This document shows positions 1 to 7,660 of a stretch of 24,482 nucleotides of DNA, piece after piece. A model generated the notes under the pieces. It ran no database searches. It saw only the letters and a list, made by a program, of their open reading frames with translations, and was not told the origin of the DNA. The position numbers were made by a program, and so were the translations under genes. Numbering within the stretch: the first letter of the stretch is position 1; each line of letters starts with the position of its first letter. This stretch comes from DAONFI01 sp035403485 (GTDB lineage: Bacteria > Planctomycetota > Phycisphaerae > SM23-33), in NCBI GenBank assembly GCA_964536835.1, contig CAZIAZ010000046.1, positions 1 through 24,482 on the forward strand, written 5' to 3'.

Positions 1-102
1 CTATTGTCCGTCTGCATCGGAAACCATGCAGGTTGCCTGCTTCGCCTTCCTTGTCAGCCTTGTCCTCAACGACGCAACAAGTCGCAATTTCAAATTTAAC
101 AT
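1..102 (-). CDS. possible 33-residue small ORF (doubtful)
   Basis: An ATG at 102 opens a 33-codon frame that ends with TAG at the window edge. The peptide is basic in its middle (RTRLTRKAKQ) and ends in VSDADGQ. I see no convincing ribosome-binding site, and a second frame of the same strand is also open, so this may be chance or part of a dispersed repeat. It lies downstream of the nitroreductase genes on the same strand. Function unknown. Confidence 0.15.
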   Translation of the reverse strand: MLNLKLRLVASLRTRLTRKAKQATCMVSDADGQ

Positions 103-128
103 GCTCTAGAGGTCGTTCTCAAACTTCG

Positions 129-638
129 TTATTGTTGAAATTTATTATATGAGACTATCTCTTCAGCCGTTTTTTTCTGTGGGCGGCCCGGAATGGTTTG
201 GGCTTTTCCGACCGGCATCATAGCCCAGACCCGCAGGTTTTCCGGCACGCCGAGAACTTTCCGGAACAGGGGCTCTGCCTGACGCATCGGGCCTTCTATC
301 CAGCACGACGAATACCCTTCGTCGACAGCCATGAGCTGCATGTTCTCCATGGCAGCCGATGAATCCTGAATCCAGAACTCGCCGTATTTCGTAGGCGTCG
401 GGTCCATCACGACCACGATTGCCGCGGGTGCGTTTTTCATAGCTGAACTCACCATACGCAGCTGCGACATGATTTTTTCGTTATCCACGATGATGAAATG
501 GCGGAGTTGCGCATTGCAGCCGCTCGGTGCTTCGATGCCCGCCGCTACGATACGGTCAAGCGCATCGCGCGGAATTTTGACATCCGGATTATAATCGCGG
601 ACGCTGCGGCGTTTGTAAATTGCGTCTTTTACTTCCAT
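129..638 (-). CDS. nitroreductase family protein (FMN-dependent)
   Basis: A 169-residue protein of the short nitroreductase type: flavin enzymes that use FMN and NAD(P)H to reduce nitro compounds, quinones or related substrates in the cytoplasm. The N-terminal RRSVRDY box (FMN phosphate contact) and the EAPSGCNAQ segment are typical; a second FMN-contacting region is around SSCWIEGP. The length matches compact family members. An in-frame ATG at 644 sits directly against GGAGA, leaving no spacer, whereas the ATG at 638 has a 6-nt spacer, so I prefer 638. It follows the ferredoxin-nitroreductase gene by 17 nt and is probably cotranscribed with it. The physiological substrate cannot be read from sequence. 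Confidence 0.9.
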   Translation of the reverse strand: MEVKDAIYKRRSVRDYNPDVKIPRDALDRIVAAGIEAPSGCNAQLRHFIIVDNEKIMSQLRMVSSAMKNAPAAIVVVMDPTPTKYGEFWIQDSSAAMENMQLMAVDEGYSSCWIEGPMRQAEPLFRKVLGVPENLRVWAMMPVGKAQTIPGRPQKKTAEEIVSYNKFQQ

Positions 639-655
639 GTTCATTCTCCATGCGT

Positions 656-1498
656 TCAGAAATATTTCACTTCCGGCTTATTTCGCGGGACGATTTTCCC
701 GTATTTGACCGCCGGATATCCGAAAATCGTCGCCGACAGGATAATCTGGCCTTTGGGCACGTCCAGAATGCGACTGATGGTTTTGGGCCGTGATTGAGCA
801 TAGCCGATGATGCAACTGCCAAGCCCCATCGCCTGGCCGATGAGCATCATGTAATGCTGCGTTGCGACGGCGGTGTCTTTTGCGAGCGGCACGCCTTTGG
901 GGCCATAGGTGAATATTACGCACGGTGCGTTGTGAAATACCGGCGATTCGCCGTTGTCGGAATTTTGAATCATTCGCATGAGGCCTGACGCGGCGATGTC
1001 CAGTTCGCGGACGACCGGCAGCAATGTACCCAAAACTTTACGGCTGACGGCTGGCAGAAGTTTCAGGAGTTTGCGATATTCATCTATGACTGCGATGTCG
1101 AGCTTTTTTATGAGTTCACGGTCGGTTACCACTATAAAGCCGCGGCGTTGCGTATTTTTATCGCTTGGCGCAAAACGGCCGACATCTATGATTTCAGCTA
1201 TGACATCTTTTTCAACCTCAATGTCTCTGAAATGCCGGCAACTTCGCTTGGATTCCAGAAAAACCTTCAGGTCAGCCGCCGAAATGTTTATCTGAGGAAT
1301 ATCGCGAAAAGAATCAGCCGGAAGCTCGGAATGGGTTATGGCGTCGCTGTGACATACCGCGATGCAATGGCCGCAGGTGTTGCATCTTTCGATGTTGACC
1401 GGCTCGATATTGCCGTCGACTTTTTCGAAAACTTTCCGCGGGCAGACGACCATGCAAAGGCCGCAATTTTTACAGACTGCTCGGTTGATTGCCAACAT
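656..1498 (-). CDS. ferredoxin-nitroreductase fusion protein
   Basis: A 280-residue protein with two parts. Residues 1-55 form a 2x[4Fe-4S] ferredoxin domain with cysteines at 9, 12, 15, 19 and 39, 42, 45, 49 (CKNCGLCMVVCP and CNTCGHCIAVC). Residues about 80-280 form a nitroreductase domain with an SCRHFRD box in place of RRSVR, an APSDKNTQ segment and a C-terminal GLGSCIIGYA flavin-site segment. Fusions of this kind are common in anaerobes and probably pass electrons from a low-potential donor through the clusters to FMN. The open frame reaches 1561, but the first 21 codons look unlike protein; the ATG at 1498 has AGAGG about 9 nt upstream and begins directly at the ferredoxin domain. It is the first gene of a two-gene minus-strand unit. 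Confidence 0.88.
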   Translation of the reverse strand: MLAINRAVCKNCGLCMVVCPRKVFEKVDGNIEPVNIERCNTCGHCIAVCHSDAITHSELPADSFRDIPQINISAADLKVFLESKRSCRHFRDIEVEKDVIAEIIDVGRFAPSDKNTQRRGFIVVTDRELIKKLDIAVIDEYRKLLKLLPAVSRKVLGTLLPVVRELDIAASGLMRMIQNSDNGESPVFHNAPCVIFTYGPKGVPLAKDTAVATQHYMMLIGQAMGLGSCIIGYAQSRPKTISRILDVPKGQIILSATIFGYPAVKYGKIVPRNKPEVKYF

Positions 1499-1598
1499 CG
1501 TCAAATCCTCTGAATTTTTTGCGCAAAATACACCACGACGCCAGCCGGTTAACGCCGGCAAATCCTGACGGAGTTAAATTTCGTACAACCCTGTCGAA

Positions 1599-2246
1599 TC
1601 AAGCCGATATTATACCCTGTCGTATGGCGAATTTCACCAGTGAAGTCTGGTCGTGAATGTTCAGCTTCCGCATCAGCCTTGTTCTGTGGGTATCAATGGT
1701 CTTTGTCGAGAGATTGAGAATCTCGGCGATCTGCCGGTTTGTTTTTCCCTCGGCGATGAGTTGCAGAACCTGCCGCTCTCTTGCCGAAAGTTTTTCATAC
1801 GGATCGTTATCAATTCGTCCAATCTGCTGAAGAGCCTTGTTCGATATGCCAGGGCCGAGGAATATTTCGCCGGCTGCCACCCGTCGGATGGCTTCGGCCA
1901 ACTGCTCAGCCGCCGATTCCTTCAAAAGATATCCCGTAGCGCCGTTTTCTATTGCCCTTGCCACGAGTTGCTCATCACTGTGCATGGTCAGCACCAGCAC
2001 TTCGATTCCGTCAATTTTTCGCCTGAGTTCCCTGCAAACGTCCAGCCCGTTAAGCCCCGGCATTGTGATGTCCAATACTATAACATCAGGGTCGCACTCC
2101 TTTACGGCATTGACAACTTCCAGCCCGTTTCCGCACTGCCCCACGATTTTGATGTCATTGGCATTGGCAACCAACGCTGCTATACCTTCTCTGACCATAG
2201 CATGGTCATCTGCAAGAAAAACTCGTATCGCTTCCAGTTCTGCCAC
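1599..2246 (-). CDS. NarL/FixJ-family response regulator
   Basis: A 215-residue two-component regulator. The receiver domain has the acidic pair D13-D14, the phosphoacceptor D59 in VIVLDITMPG, T87 and K109 in GYLLKES. The C-terminal LuxR-type helix-turn-helix starts at LSARERQVLQLIAEG and contains the recognition-helix region LSTKTIDTHRTRLMRKL. The open frame runs up to 2408, but the GTG at 2246 has AGGGGAG six bases upstream and starts just before the receiver domain, so I take it as the start. No histidine kinase is in the window, so the partner is unknown and the protein is an orphan locally. It transcribes toward the ferredoxin-nitroreductase gene, about 100 nt away; whether it controls that pair is unknown. 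Confidence 0.93.
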   Translation of the reverse strand: MAELEAIRVFLADDHAMVREGIAALVANANDIKIVGQCGNGLEVVNAVKECDPDVIVLDITMPGLNGLDVCRELRRKIDGIEVLVLTMHSDEQLVARAIENGATGYLLKESAAEQLAEAIRRVAAGEIFLGPGISNKALQQIGRIDNDPYEKLSARERQVLQLIAEGKTNRQIAEILNLSTKTIDTHRTRLMRKLNIHDQTSLVKFAIRQGIISA

Positions 2247-2423
2247 TTTAATCTCCCCTGATAAGCGGGTTACCGAATAATATAAGGCTACGAACGACTC
2301 GCCCTTTACTTCTACATATAACAATAATATCAACCCTAATCCTCTAAAACAAGAAGATTTATAGCTGTATTTGAAAAACATGAACATTATGGTGATTAAA
2401 ACGGTCATAACCAGGCATGCTTA

Positions 2424-2452
2424 TTGCATAAAAAGCTGTAATTGTGTAAAAT
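2424..2452 (+). promoter_or_regulatory. putative sigma70-type promoter of leuC
   Basis: TTGCAT, a 17-nt spacer, then TAAAAT (2447-2452). It lies 27 nt upstream of the leuC start, and a GAAGGAG ribosome-binding site follows at 2464-2470. The -10 matches consensus at five of six positions; the -35 is weak. Confidence 0.45.
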
Positions 2453-2479
2453 ATCATCTTTTTGAAGGAGTACGCCAGC

Positions 2480-3859
2480 ATGGGTATGACAATTACGGAA
2501 AAAATAATGGCCCGTCACTCAGGCAGAACGAAAGTTCAGCCTGGCGAGAATATCTGGTGCAATATCGATATTCTGATGACGCATGACGTCTGTGGGCCGG
2601 GCACAATCGGTGTGTTTGAAAAAGAGTTCGGGAAAGATGCCAAAGTCTTTGACCCTGAAAAAATCATAATCATACCTGATCATTATATTTTTACCGCTGA
2701 CCCGAAGGCTCATCGCAACATTGCCATATTGCGTGATTTCTGCAAACGGCAGGGCATAAAATATTTTTACGACCCGGACTTCATCGACACCGACGCTGCC
2801 GGCATACCGGCGCCGTATGCCGATCCGGCGAAGACGTCGTATCGCGGCGTATGTCATTCAGCGCTGCCGCAGAACGGCCATGTTCGGCCAGGCGAAATCC
2901 TGCTCGGCACGGATTCGCATACGTGCACGCATGGCGCTTTCGGCCAGATGGCTACGGGTGTCGGCAATACGGATGCAGGGTTCGTCATGGGAACGGGCAA
3001 GCTGTGGCTGACCGTGCCGTCGACGATGAAATTCGTGTTTGACGGCGAATTGCCGCCGTATATCATGGCCAAGGATATCATTCTGCACGTTATCGGCGAG
3101 ATAGGCTTTGACGGTGCGACATATAAGGCGATGGAGTTCGCCGGCGATGCCATAACCAGTCTGAATGTCGAAGAACGTTGTACGATATGCAATATGGCCA
3201 TCGAAGCCGGCGGCAAGAGCGGCATAATCGCACCCGATGCCGTCACCATGAAATATGTCGACGCCCGTAACACCGGTACGCCGTATGAGCCTGTTTACGG
3301 CGACAAGGACGCCGGATATGAATGCGTAATGAATTTTGACGCCTCCGCGCTTCAGCCTACTGTGGCTCAGCCGCATTGTCCAGACAGACGTGCGCTGGCG
3401 GCTGACCTCAAGGATGTGAAGATTCAGCGGAGTTATATCGGTTCGTGCACCGGCGGCAAGACGGTGGACTTCTGTGCCGCAGCTACCGTTCTGGCCGGCC
3501 GGAAGGTTGCCGTGGATACTTTTATCGTTCCCGCAACTACTGAAGTTGACATGGACCTTGACCGTAAAAAAGTTGGCGGCAGGACGTTGCGTGAGATATT
3601 TATTGCGGCTGGATGCAAAATCGCGCCTGCCAGCTGTGCAGCCTGCCTTGGCGGGCCGGTGGATACGTTCGGCCATGTACACGAACCAATCAATGTGGTT
3701 TCGACGACTAACCGCAATTTTCCGGGCAGAATGGGCCACAAGAGTGCCGGCATATTTCTGGCCAGCCCGCTTACTGCGGCGGCAAGTGCTATCACCGGCC
3801 ACATAACCGACCCTCGCGAATTTTGCAGTCTCACCAGGCCGATAGGCTTGGCTGAATAA
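2480..3859 (+). CDS. leuC: 3-isopropylmalate dehydratase large subunit (aconitase family)
   Basis: A 459-residue large subunit of a two-subunit hydro-lyase of the aconitase superfamily, acting in leucine biosynthesis (isomerising 2- to 3-isopropylmalate). The three cysteine ligands of the [4Fe-4S] cluster are visible: C323 in YIGSCTGG, and C386 and C389 in SCAACLGG. The active-site signature DSHTCTHGAFGQMATG lies near residue 145. The start at 2480 is preceded by GAAGGAG with a 9-nt spacer; an upstream in-frame TTG at 2462 falls on the Shine-Dalgarno itself and is rejected. The small-subunit partner is at 6729, not adjacent. The LeuC2/DmdA branch also includes homoaconitases and dimethylmalate dehydratases, so exact substrate is inference; leucine synthesis is the default. 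Confidence 0.88.
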   Translation: MGMTITEKIMARHSGRTKVQPGENIWCNIDILMTHDVCGPGTIGVFEKEFGKDAKVFDPEKIIIIPDHYIFTADPKAHRNIAILRDFCKRQGIKYFYDPDFIDTDAAGIPAPYADPAKTSYRGVCHSALPQNGHVRPGEILLGTDSHTCTHGAFGQMATGVGNTDAGFVMGTGKLWLTVPSTMKFVFDGELPPYIMAKDIILHVIGEIGFDGATYKAMEFAGDAITSLNVEERCTICNMAIEAGGKSGIIAPDAVTMKYVDARNTGTPYEPVYGDKDAGYECVMNFDASALQPTVAQPHCPDRRALAADLKDVKIQRSYIGSCTGGKTVDFCAAATVLAGRKVAVDTFIVPATTEVDMDLDRKKVGGRTLREIFIAAGCKIAPASCAACLGGPVDTFGHVHEPINVVSTTNRNFPGRMGHKSAGIFLASPLTAAASAITGHITDPREFCSLTRPIGLAE

Positions 3860-3952
3860 TTTTTTTATGCCGAATCGATGCCGGCGGTTATTTGTCGCCG
3901 TTCAACCGCGCTATGTGTGTCGTCGGGCTGCTTTTTTGAATGAAATAATTAT

Positions 3953-3980
3953 CTGGCAAAGTGATAGTTACGAATATAAA
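3953..3980 (+). promoter_or_regulatory. putative promoter of the CDF gene
   Basis: CTGGCA, 16 nt, then TATAAA (3975-3980). The ATG at 3989 starts only 9 nt after the -10 and has no Shine-Dalgarno, so the transcript would begin at or next to the start codon (leaderless). The 129 bp between leuC and this gene also contain a weak hairpin, CGGCG/CGCCG, at about 3882-3900. Confidence 0.35.
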
Positions 3981-3988
3981 ATTCTGTC

Positions 3989-4912
3989 ATGTCAGATATC
4001 GTCATCAATAATTCGGCTGAGAACCACGCAGGAAACGCCCACATCATCAATAAAGTCACGTGGTGGGGGCTTGTAATCAATGTGGTTCTCAGTGCTTTGA
4101 AGATGATGGCCGGCATTTATGGCGGCTGTCAGGCGTTGGTGGCTGACGCCGTTCACAGCCTCAGCGATCTTGCTACTGATGCCGCCGTTCTCATTGGAGT
4201 GAAGTTCTGGTCTGCGCCGGCGGATAAACATCACCCTTACGGCCACGGCCGAATAGAGACGCTGGTTTCACTGGTTATTGGTACGGCGCTGTTCGTCGTG
4301 GCGATTTACATAGGTTACGAAGCGGTCGTGACATACAAAAGCGGCGAGATATTCCGGCCGGACTGGTGGGTCTTTGGAGCGGCTGTCGTTTCAATAGTTT
4401 CAAAGGAATGGCTGTATCGCTGGACGGTTGGAGTAGGGAAGCGCATAAAATCGACGGCTCTCGTGGCTAATGCGTGGCATCATCGCAGCGATGCGTTCAG
4501 CTCAATACCAGTTGCGCTGGCTGTGTTGATAAGCATGATTTTCCCCAACGATATTATCGACCATGTCGCCGCATTGATGGTTTCCGCGCTTATTTTGAAG
4601 GCTGCGTGGGGCATAATTTATGAGGCCTTCGAGCAGCTTATAGATGCCGGCGCGGATACAGCCTGCGTAGCTCGCCTGCGCGATATCGCGTTTCAGATAG
4701 AAGGCGTACGTGACGTACACAAAATTCGCACACGCAACATAGGCAGCGGCCTTCAGGTGGACATGCACGTGCTGGTTGATCCCATGATGACCGTTCTTGC
4801 CAGCCACGACATAGCCGCCAAGGTGCAGAAACGACTTGTGACATCCGACAAAGATGTCATTGACGTGCTGATACACATAGAGCCATATGAAAAGGACGGC
4901 GACGATGATTGA
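3989..4912 (+). CDS. cation diffusion facilitator (CDF) family efflux transporter
   Basis: A 307-residue inner-membrane metal/proton antiporter. Several hydrophobic segments are visible (about 25-45, 65-75, 93-115, 127-143, 172-185 and 190-205). Metal-site motifs fall where the family places them: D53 and H56-x3-D60 in DAVHSLSD, and H164-x3-D168 in HHRSDAFSS. The HHPYGHGRIE loop after the second membrane segment is a family hallmark. The soluble C-terminal domain (from about 215) carries VRDVHKIRTRNIG and VDMHVLVD. The first TM-2 position is His rather than Asp, which in the family tends toward Zn over Mn, but the metal is not certain. It overlaps the downstream dehydrogenase gene by 8 nt. 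Confidence 0.93.
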   Translation: MSDIVINNSAENHAGNAHIINKVTWWGLVINVVLSALKMMAGIYGGCQALVADAVHSLSDLATDAAVLIGVKFWSAPADKHHPYGHGRIETLVSLVIGTALFVVAIYIGYEAVVTYKSGEIFRPDWWVFGAAVVSIVSKEWLYRWTVGVGKRIKSTALVANAWHHRSDAFSSIPVALAVLISMIFPNDIIDHVAALMVSALILKAAWGIIYEAFEQLIDAGADTACVARLRDIAFQIEGVRDVHKIRTRNIGSGLQVDMHVLVDPMMTVLASHDIAAKVQKRLVTSDKDVIDVLIHIEPYEKDGDDD

Positions 4913-5633
4913 TATCAATCTTGACGGTAAGGTAGCCATAGTGACGGGTGCCAGCAGGGGCATCGGCAGGGCGATAGCCGGTTCGCTGGCGGCGGCTGGT
5001 GCGCAGGTCGTTCTCGCGGCCCGCTCGGCGGAACTGATAGAAGAAGTTGCCGTCGATATCGAGTCAGCGGGCGGCAGGGCAACGCCGTTTGTTACGGATA
5101 TCGCCGACGAACAGAGCGTGGAAGCTCTGTTTGAAATGGTAGCCGACGATTTCGGCCGGCTGGACGTGTTGGTGAATAACGCAGGAGTCGGGATTTACGG
5201 CCCGATGGACGAATTCGACCTTGAAGATTTAGACACCATTTTAGCCGTTAATGTACGCGGCACTTTTGCATGCTGCCGCGAGGCTTTGAAAATCATGAAG
5301 CCGCAGAACAACGGTTATATAATCAATATCGCCAGTGTTTGCGGCGAAAAAGGCTATGCCAACCAGTCCGCCTATTCCGCTTCTAAGCACGCCATAATGG
5401 GGCTGACGAAATCGCTTGCCGCGGAGACTCTTGAATTCGGCATTCGCGTTACGGCCATATTGCCTGGCGGCGTGGATACGGAAATGGTCGCGCAAAGCCG
5501 TCCCGACCTTGACCGCTCGATACTCATCAAACCCCAGGATATCGCGTATACCGTCATGTTCCTGCTCGGGTTAAACGATTCCTGTGCAATCGACCAGATT
5601 AACATCCGCCGCAGAAACGCCAAACCGTTTTGA
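4905..5633 (+). CDS. short-chain dehydrogenase/reductase (SDR)
   Basis: A 242-residue classical SDR. The Rossmann cofactor motif TGASRGIG spans 14-21, NNAGVG follows near 91-96, and the catalytic set is N116, S144 (INIAS), Y157 and K161 (YSASK). The ARS after the second strand (VVLAARS) suggests NADP(H) preference in the FabG-like group. I use the ATG at 4905, which overlaps the end of the CDF gene and has AAGGA 11 nt upstream; the frame is open upstream to 4887. The overlap suggests translational coupling with the transporter. The substrate is not determinable. Its end lies 8 nt from the end of the convergent thiS gene. Confidence 0.9.
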   Translation: MIDINLDGKVAIVTGASRGIGRAIAGSLAAAGAQVVLAARSAELIEEVAVDIESAGGRATPFVTDIADEQSVEALFEMVADDFGRLDVLVNNAGVGIYGPMDEFDLEDLDTILAVNVRGTFACCREALKIMKPQNNGYIINIASVCGEKGYANQSAYSASKHAIMGLTKSLAAETLEFGIRVTAILPGGVDTEMVAQSRPDLDRSILIKPQDIAYTVMFLLGLNDSCAIDQINIRRRNAKPF

Positions 5634-5641
5634 TAACGAAC

Positions 5642-5842
5642 TTAACCGCCGCCGACGAGCGTGACGATTTCCAAAACGTCGCCGTCCTTGAGAATTGTGG
5701 CTGAATGGTATTTCCGCGTGACGAGTTGTCTGTTGACCTCGACTGCGACGAATTGCGGGTTCATCTTCAATTCGCCGAGAAGTTCGGCGATATTCATGCC
5801 GTCTTTTGCGTCGCGAGATTTGCCGTTGACGGTAAGTTTCAT
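5642..5842 (-). CDS. thiS: ThiS-like sulfur carrier protein
   Basis: A 66-residue ubiquitin-fold sulfur carrier, starting MKLTVNGKSRDAKDGMNIAE and ending in GGG, the di-glycine tail that is adenylated and thiocarboxylated to deliver sulfur for the thiazole ring of thiamin. KDGDVLEIVTLVGGG is the standard ThiS ending; a MoaD role is less likely. The upstream frame is open to 5992, but the ATG at 5842 overlaps the PHP gene's stop as ATGA and has GGAG seven bases upstream. No thiG, thiF, thiH or other thiamin gene is in the window. Confidence 0.9.
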   Translation of the reverse strand: MKLTVNGKSRDAKDGMNIAELLGELKMNPQFVAVEVNRQLVTRKYHSATILKDGDVLEIVTLVGGG

Positions 5843-6612
5843 TTTTTTGCTCCGGGGTAATATAGATATTCGGAGACATCGTCTTTGCCGGCGGCTTTCT
5901 GGAGAACTTCCAGGTTCTGACGTATTTTGCCTACCTGATGCGGGAAATGCGAATCCGTACCCAGCGATATTTTTACGTTGCGGTCTATGCACAGGGCATA
6001 AAAATCGGGGTCCGGCGATGATGTGTGATGCGTGTTGATTTCTGCTGCGGTGTTGAACTCGCCGAGCATGTCAGCCATCAGCGGATAGAGCGTCTTGTCG
6101 ACGGCGCGTTTTCGCGACGGAAATACGCGGAATGGATGCGCCAGAACGTCTACGCCGCCAGCCAGAATTTTACGATTCGTGTCCACAAATGCGTCGATGA
6201 ATTGTGTTTGTGTAAAATCTCGCGGTTCGCCGGCTAACCAGTGAATCGCGCCGACTACAATGTCCGCCCATTGCCGGTCTTCGTCGTTTATCGTCAGGCA
6301 GCCGTCAGCATCGAGTTCCACTTCGAATCCCACACGTACGAACGGGTCGTCGCGATATGGTGCGACGAGCGTTTTGAAGATTGGTACGCGGCTGGCTGGG
6401 TTGTTTCGCCAGATGCAGCGGTTTATATGTTCCACGCCCCAGAATTCGTCGGCTGTGCAGTAAAGTTGCGGTGCGTGTTCGGTCAGACAGACTCCGCCCA
6501 AGCCTGCTTTTTTCGAGTCTTCCACAGCCTGCATTGCCGTCACGCCGCTGTTGCAGTAGGCAAGCTCTGTGTGACAGTGACAGTCCACGATTTTTGAATA
6601 GTCGAACGACAT
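5839..6612 (-). CDS. PHP-domain phosphoesterase (histidinol-phosphatase-like)
   Basis: A 257-residue polymerase-and-histidinol-phosphatase (PHP) metallo-hydrolase. Metal-binding motifs appear in order: DCHCHTE near the N-terminus, CLTEHAP, VGFEVELDADG, GAIHWL, LAHPFRV, NTHHTSS and LGTDSH near the end. The set fits a trinuclear PHP hydrolase that removes phosphate from a small metabolite; histidinol phosphate is one candidate, and no his genes are nearby to support it. The frame opens at 6630, but a promoter-like TATATT falls at 6622-6627, so the ATG at 6612 is preferred. Neither start has a Shine-Dalgarno. Its stop overlaps the start of thiS. Confidence 0.8.
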   Translation of the reverse strand: MSFDYSKIVDCHCHTELAYCNSGVTAMQAVEDSKKAGLGGVCLTEHAPQLYCTADEFWGVEHINRCIWRNNPASRVPIFKTLVAPYRDDPFVRVGFEVELDADGCLTINDEDRQWADIVVGAIHWLAGEPRDFTQTQFIDAFVDTNRKILAGGVDVLAHPFRVFPSRKRAVDKTLYPLMADMLGEFNTAAEINTHHTSSPDPDFYALCIDRNVKISLGTDSHFPHQVGKIRQNLEVLQKAAGKDDVSEYLYYPGAKK

Positions 6613-6621
6613 GGTGCGGCT

Positions 6622-6650
6622 AATATACACATATGTTCCGTTCCGTGCAA
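6622..6650 (-). promoter_or_regulatory. putative promoter of the PHP-thiS unit
   Basis: Reading the minus strand: TTGCAC (6650-6645), 17-nt spacer, TATATT (6627-6622). The predicted transcript would start within a few bases of the ATG at 6612, implying a leaderless or nearly leaderless mRNA. It is divergent from the leuD promoter across a shared 117-bp region. Confidence 0.35.
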
Positions 6651-6657
6651 GCCGGAC

Positions 6658-6686
6658 TTGTAAATCCGCTTCAATGACGTTACAAT
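6658..6686 (+). promoter_or_regulatory. putative promoter of leuD
   Basis: TTGTAA (6658-6663), 17-nt spacer, TACAAT (6681-6686). The leuD start at 6729 follows with CAGGTGA about 5 nt upstream of it. Confidence 0.4.
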
Positions 6687-6728
6687 AATCGGGTCTTGTT
6701 GAAAATTAACAGTTTTTCAGGTGATACG

Positions 6729-7292
6729 ATGGAAAAGATTGTAAAAGGCAAAGTTTTTGTAGCCGGCGATAATATCGATACCGACCAGATAATACCGGCC
6801 AAGTTTTTGAGTTATAATCCCGCCGACAATGATGAGCGGAAATTTTTCGGCCGCTATGCGATGGCTGGCGTGCCGGATAAGGAATCCGGCCTGCCGCAGG
6901 GTAATGTCAAATTCACGCCGGAAGATGAATTCAAAAGCCAGTATGTTGTCATCGTCGCCGGAAAGAACTTTGGTTGCGGTTCGTCTCGCGAGCATGCGCC
7001 GTTGGCCATCGCGGAAGCCGGCTGCCATATAATCGTCGCTGAAAGCTATGCGCGGATTTTCTTTCGCAACTGCGTGAACGGCGGCTATTGTGCGCCGATG
7101 GTTACCGGTGTGCCGATTTACAGGGAATTTGTCACCGGCCAGGATGTCCAGGTCGACCTCGATAAGGGTGAGTTGAAAAACCTCGCCACCGGCAAAACCT
7201 ATAAACTCGAACCGCTGGGCGATGTCGCAGATATCGTAGCCGTTGGCGGTGTTTTCGAATATGCCCGCAAAACCGGCATGCTCCAGTCGTAA
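6729..7292 (+). CDS. leuD: 3-isopropylmalate dehydratase small subunit
   Basis: A 187-residue small (swivelling-domain) subunit that pairs with LeuC to form isopropylmalate isomerase. GDNIDTDQIIPAKFL near the N-terminus and GKNFGCGSSREHAP in the middle are the family signatures; the SSREH segment contacts substrate. Length is typical of the short LeuD2 type and matches the LeuC2-like partner at 2480. The frame is open upstream to 6696, but the ATG at 6729 has AGGTGA just upstream and begins at the conserved domain. The DUF167 gene follows after 6 nt. As for leuC, homoaconitase or dimethylmalate dehydratase activity cannot be excluded. Confidence 0.9.
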   Translation: MEKIVKGKVFVAGDNIDTDQIIPAKFLSYNPADNDERKFFGRYAMAGVPDKESGLPQGNVKFTPEDEFKSQYVVIVAGKNFGCGSSREHAPLAIAEAGCHIIVAESYARIFFRNCVNGGYCAPMVTGVPIYREFVTGQDVQVDLDKGELKNLATGKTYKLEPLGDVADIVAVGGVFEYARKTGMLQS

Positions 7293-7298
7293 AATCAG

Positions 7299-7601
7299 AT
7301 GAATGCACGCGAACTTGACGTACGTGATACGGATAAAGGCGCGATTCTGGCGGTGAAGGCTGTCCCGGGCGCAAGCAGGGATAAAATCGCCGGTCTGCTT
7401 GGCGGTGCGTTGAAAGTGACGACGTCGACAGCCGCCGAAAAAGGGCGAGCCAACAAGTCTGTCGCTGCCATCATTGCAAAATCGCTTGGCGTAGCTCCAG
7501 GAAATGTTGAGATAATTGCCGGCATGACCAACGCTCATAAGGAATTTATCGTTGTTGGGCTGAAGGCTGACGATGTCCGCAACCGCCTTGAGAAAATCTG
7601 A
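7299..7601 (+). CDS. DUF167 (YggU) family protein
   Basis: A 100-residue protein of the DUF167/YggU family, small conserved proteins of unknown biochemical function. The signature is present: AVKAVPGASRDKIAGL followed by ALKVTTSTAAEKGRANKSVAAIIAKSLGV. Length is normal for the family. It starts 6 nt after the leuD stop and is probably cotranscribed with it. No catalytic residues are known. Confidence 0.88.
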   Translation: MNARELDVRDTDKGAILAVKAVPGASRDKIAGLLGGALKVTTSTAAEKGRANKSVAAIIAKSLGVAPGNVEIIAGMTNAHKEFIVVGLKADDVRNRLEKI

Positions 7602-7660
7602 TTCGTACAACGCGGGCAATATGTGGTACTCGCCGATTGATTTTCGCGTTTTAAGCGTTG

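Noticed and set aside
498..797. Plus-strand ORF of 99 codons over the nitroreductase genes
   Set aside because: It runs antisense across two well-supported nitroreductase genes and its protein shows no domain; a shadow frame.
2858..3802. Long minus-strand ORF of 314 codons inside leuC
   Set aside because: It is antisense to a leuC with intact cluster ligands and active-site motifs; composition is that of a mirrored frame.
5560..5650. Terminator between the convergent SDR and thiS genes
   Set aside because: Only 8 nt separate the stops and no stem-loop with a T-run is visible.
6717..7619. Minus-strand ORF of 300 codons over leuD and the DUF167 gene
   Set aside because: Both plus-strand genes have clear family signatures; the antisense frame has none.
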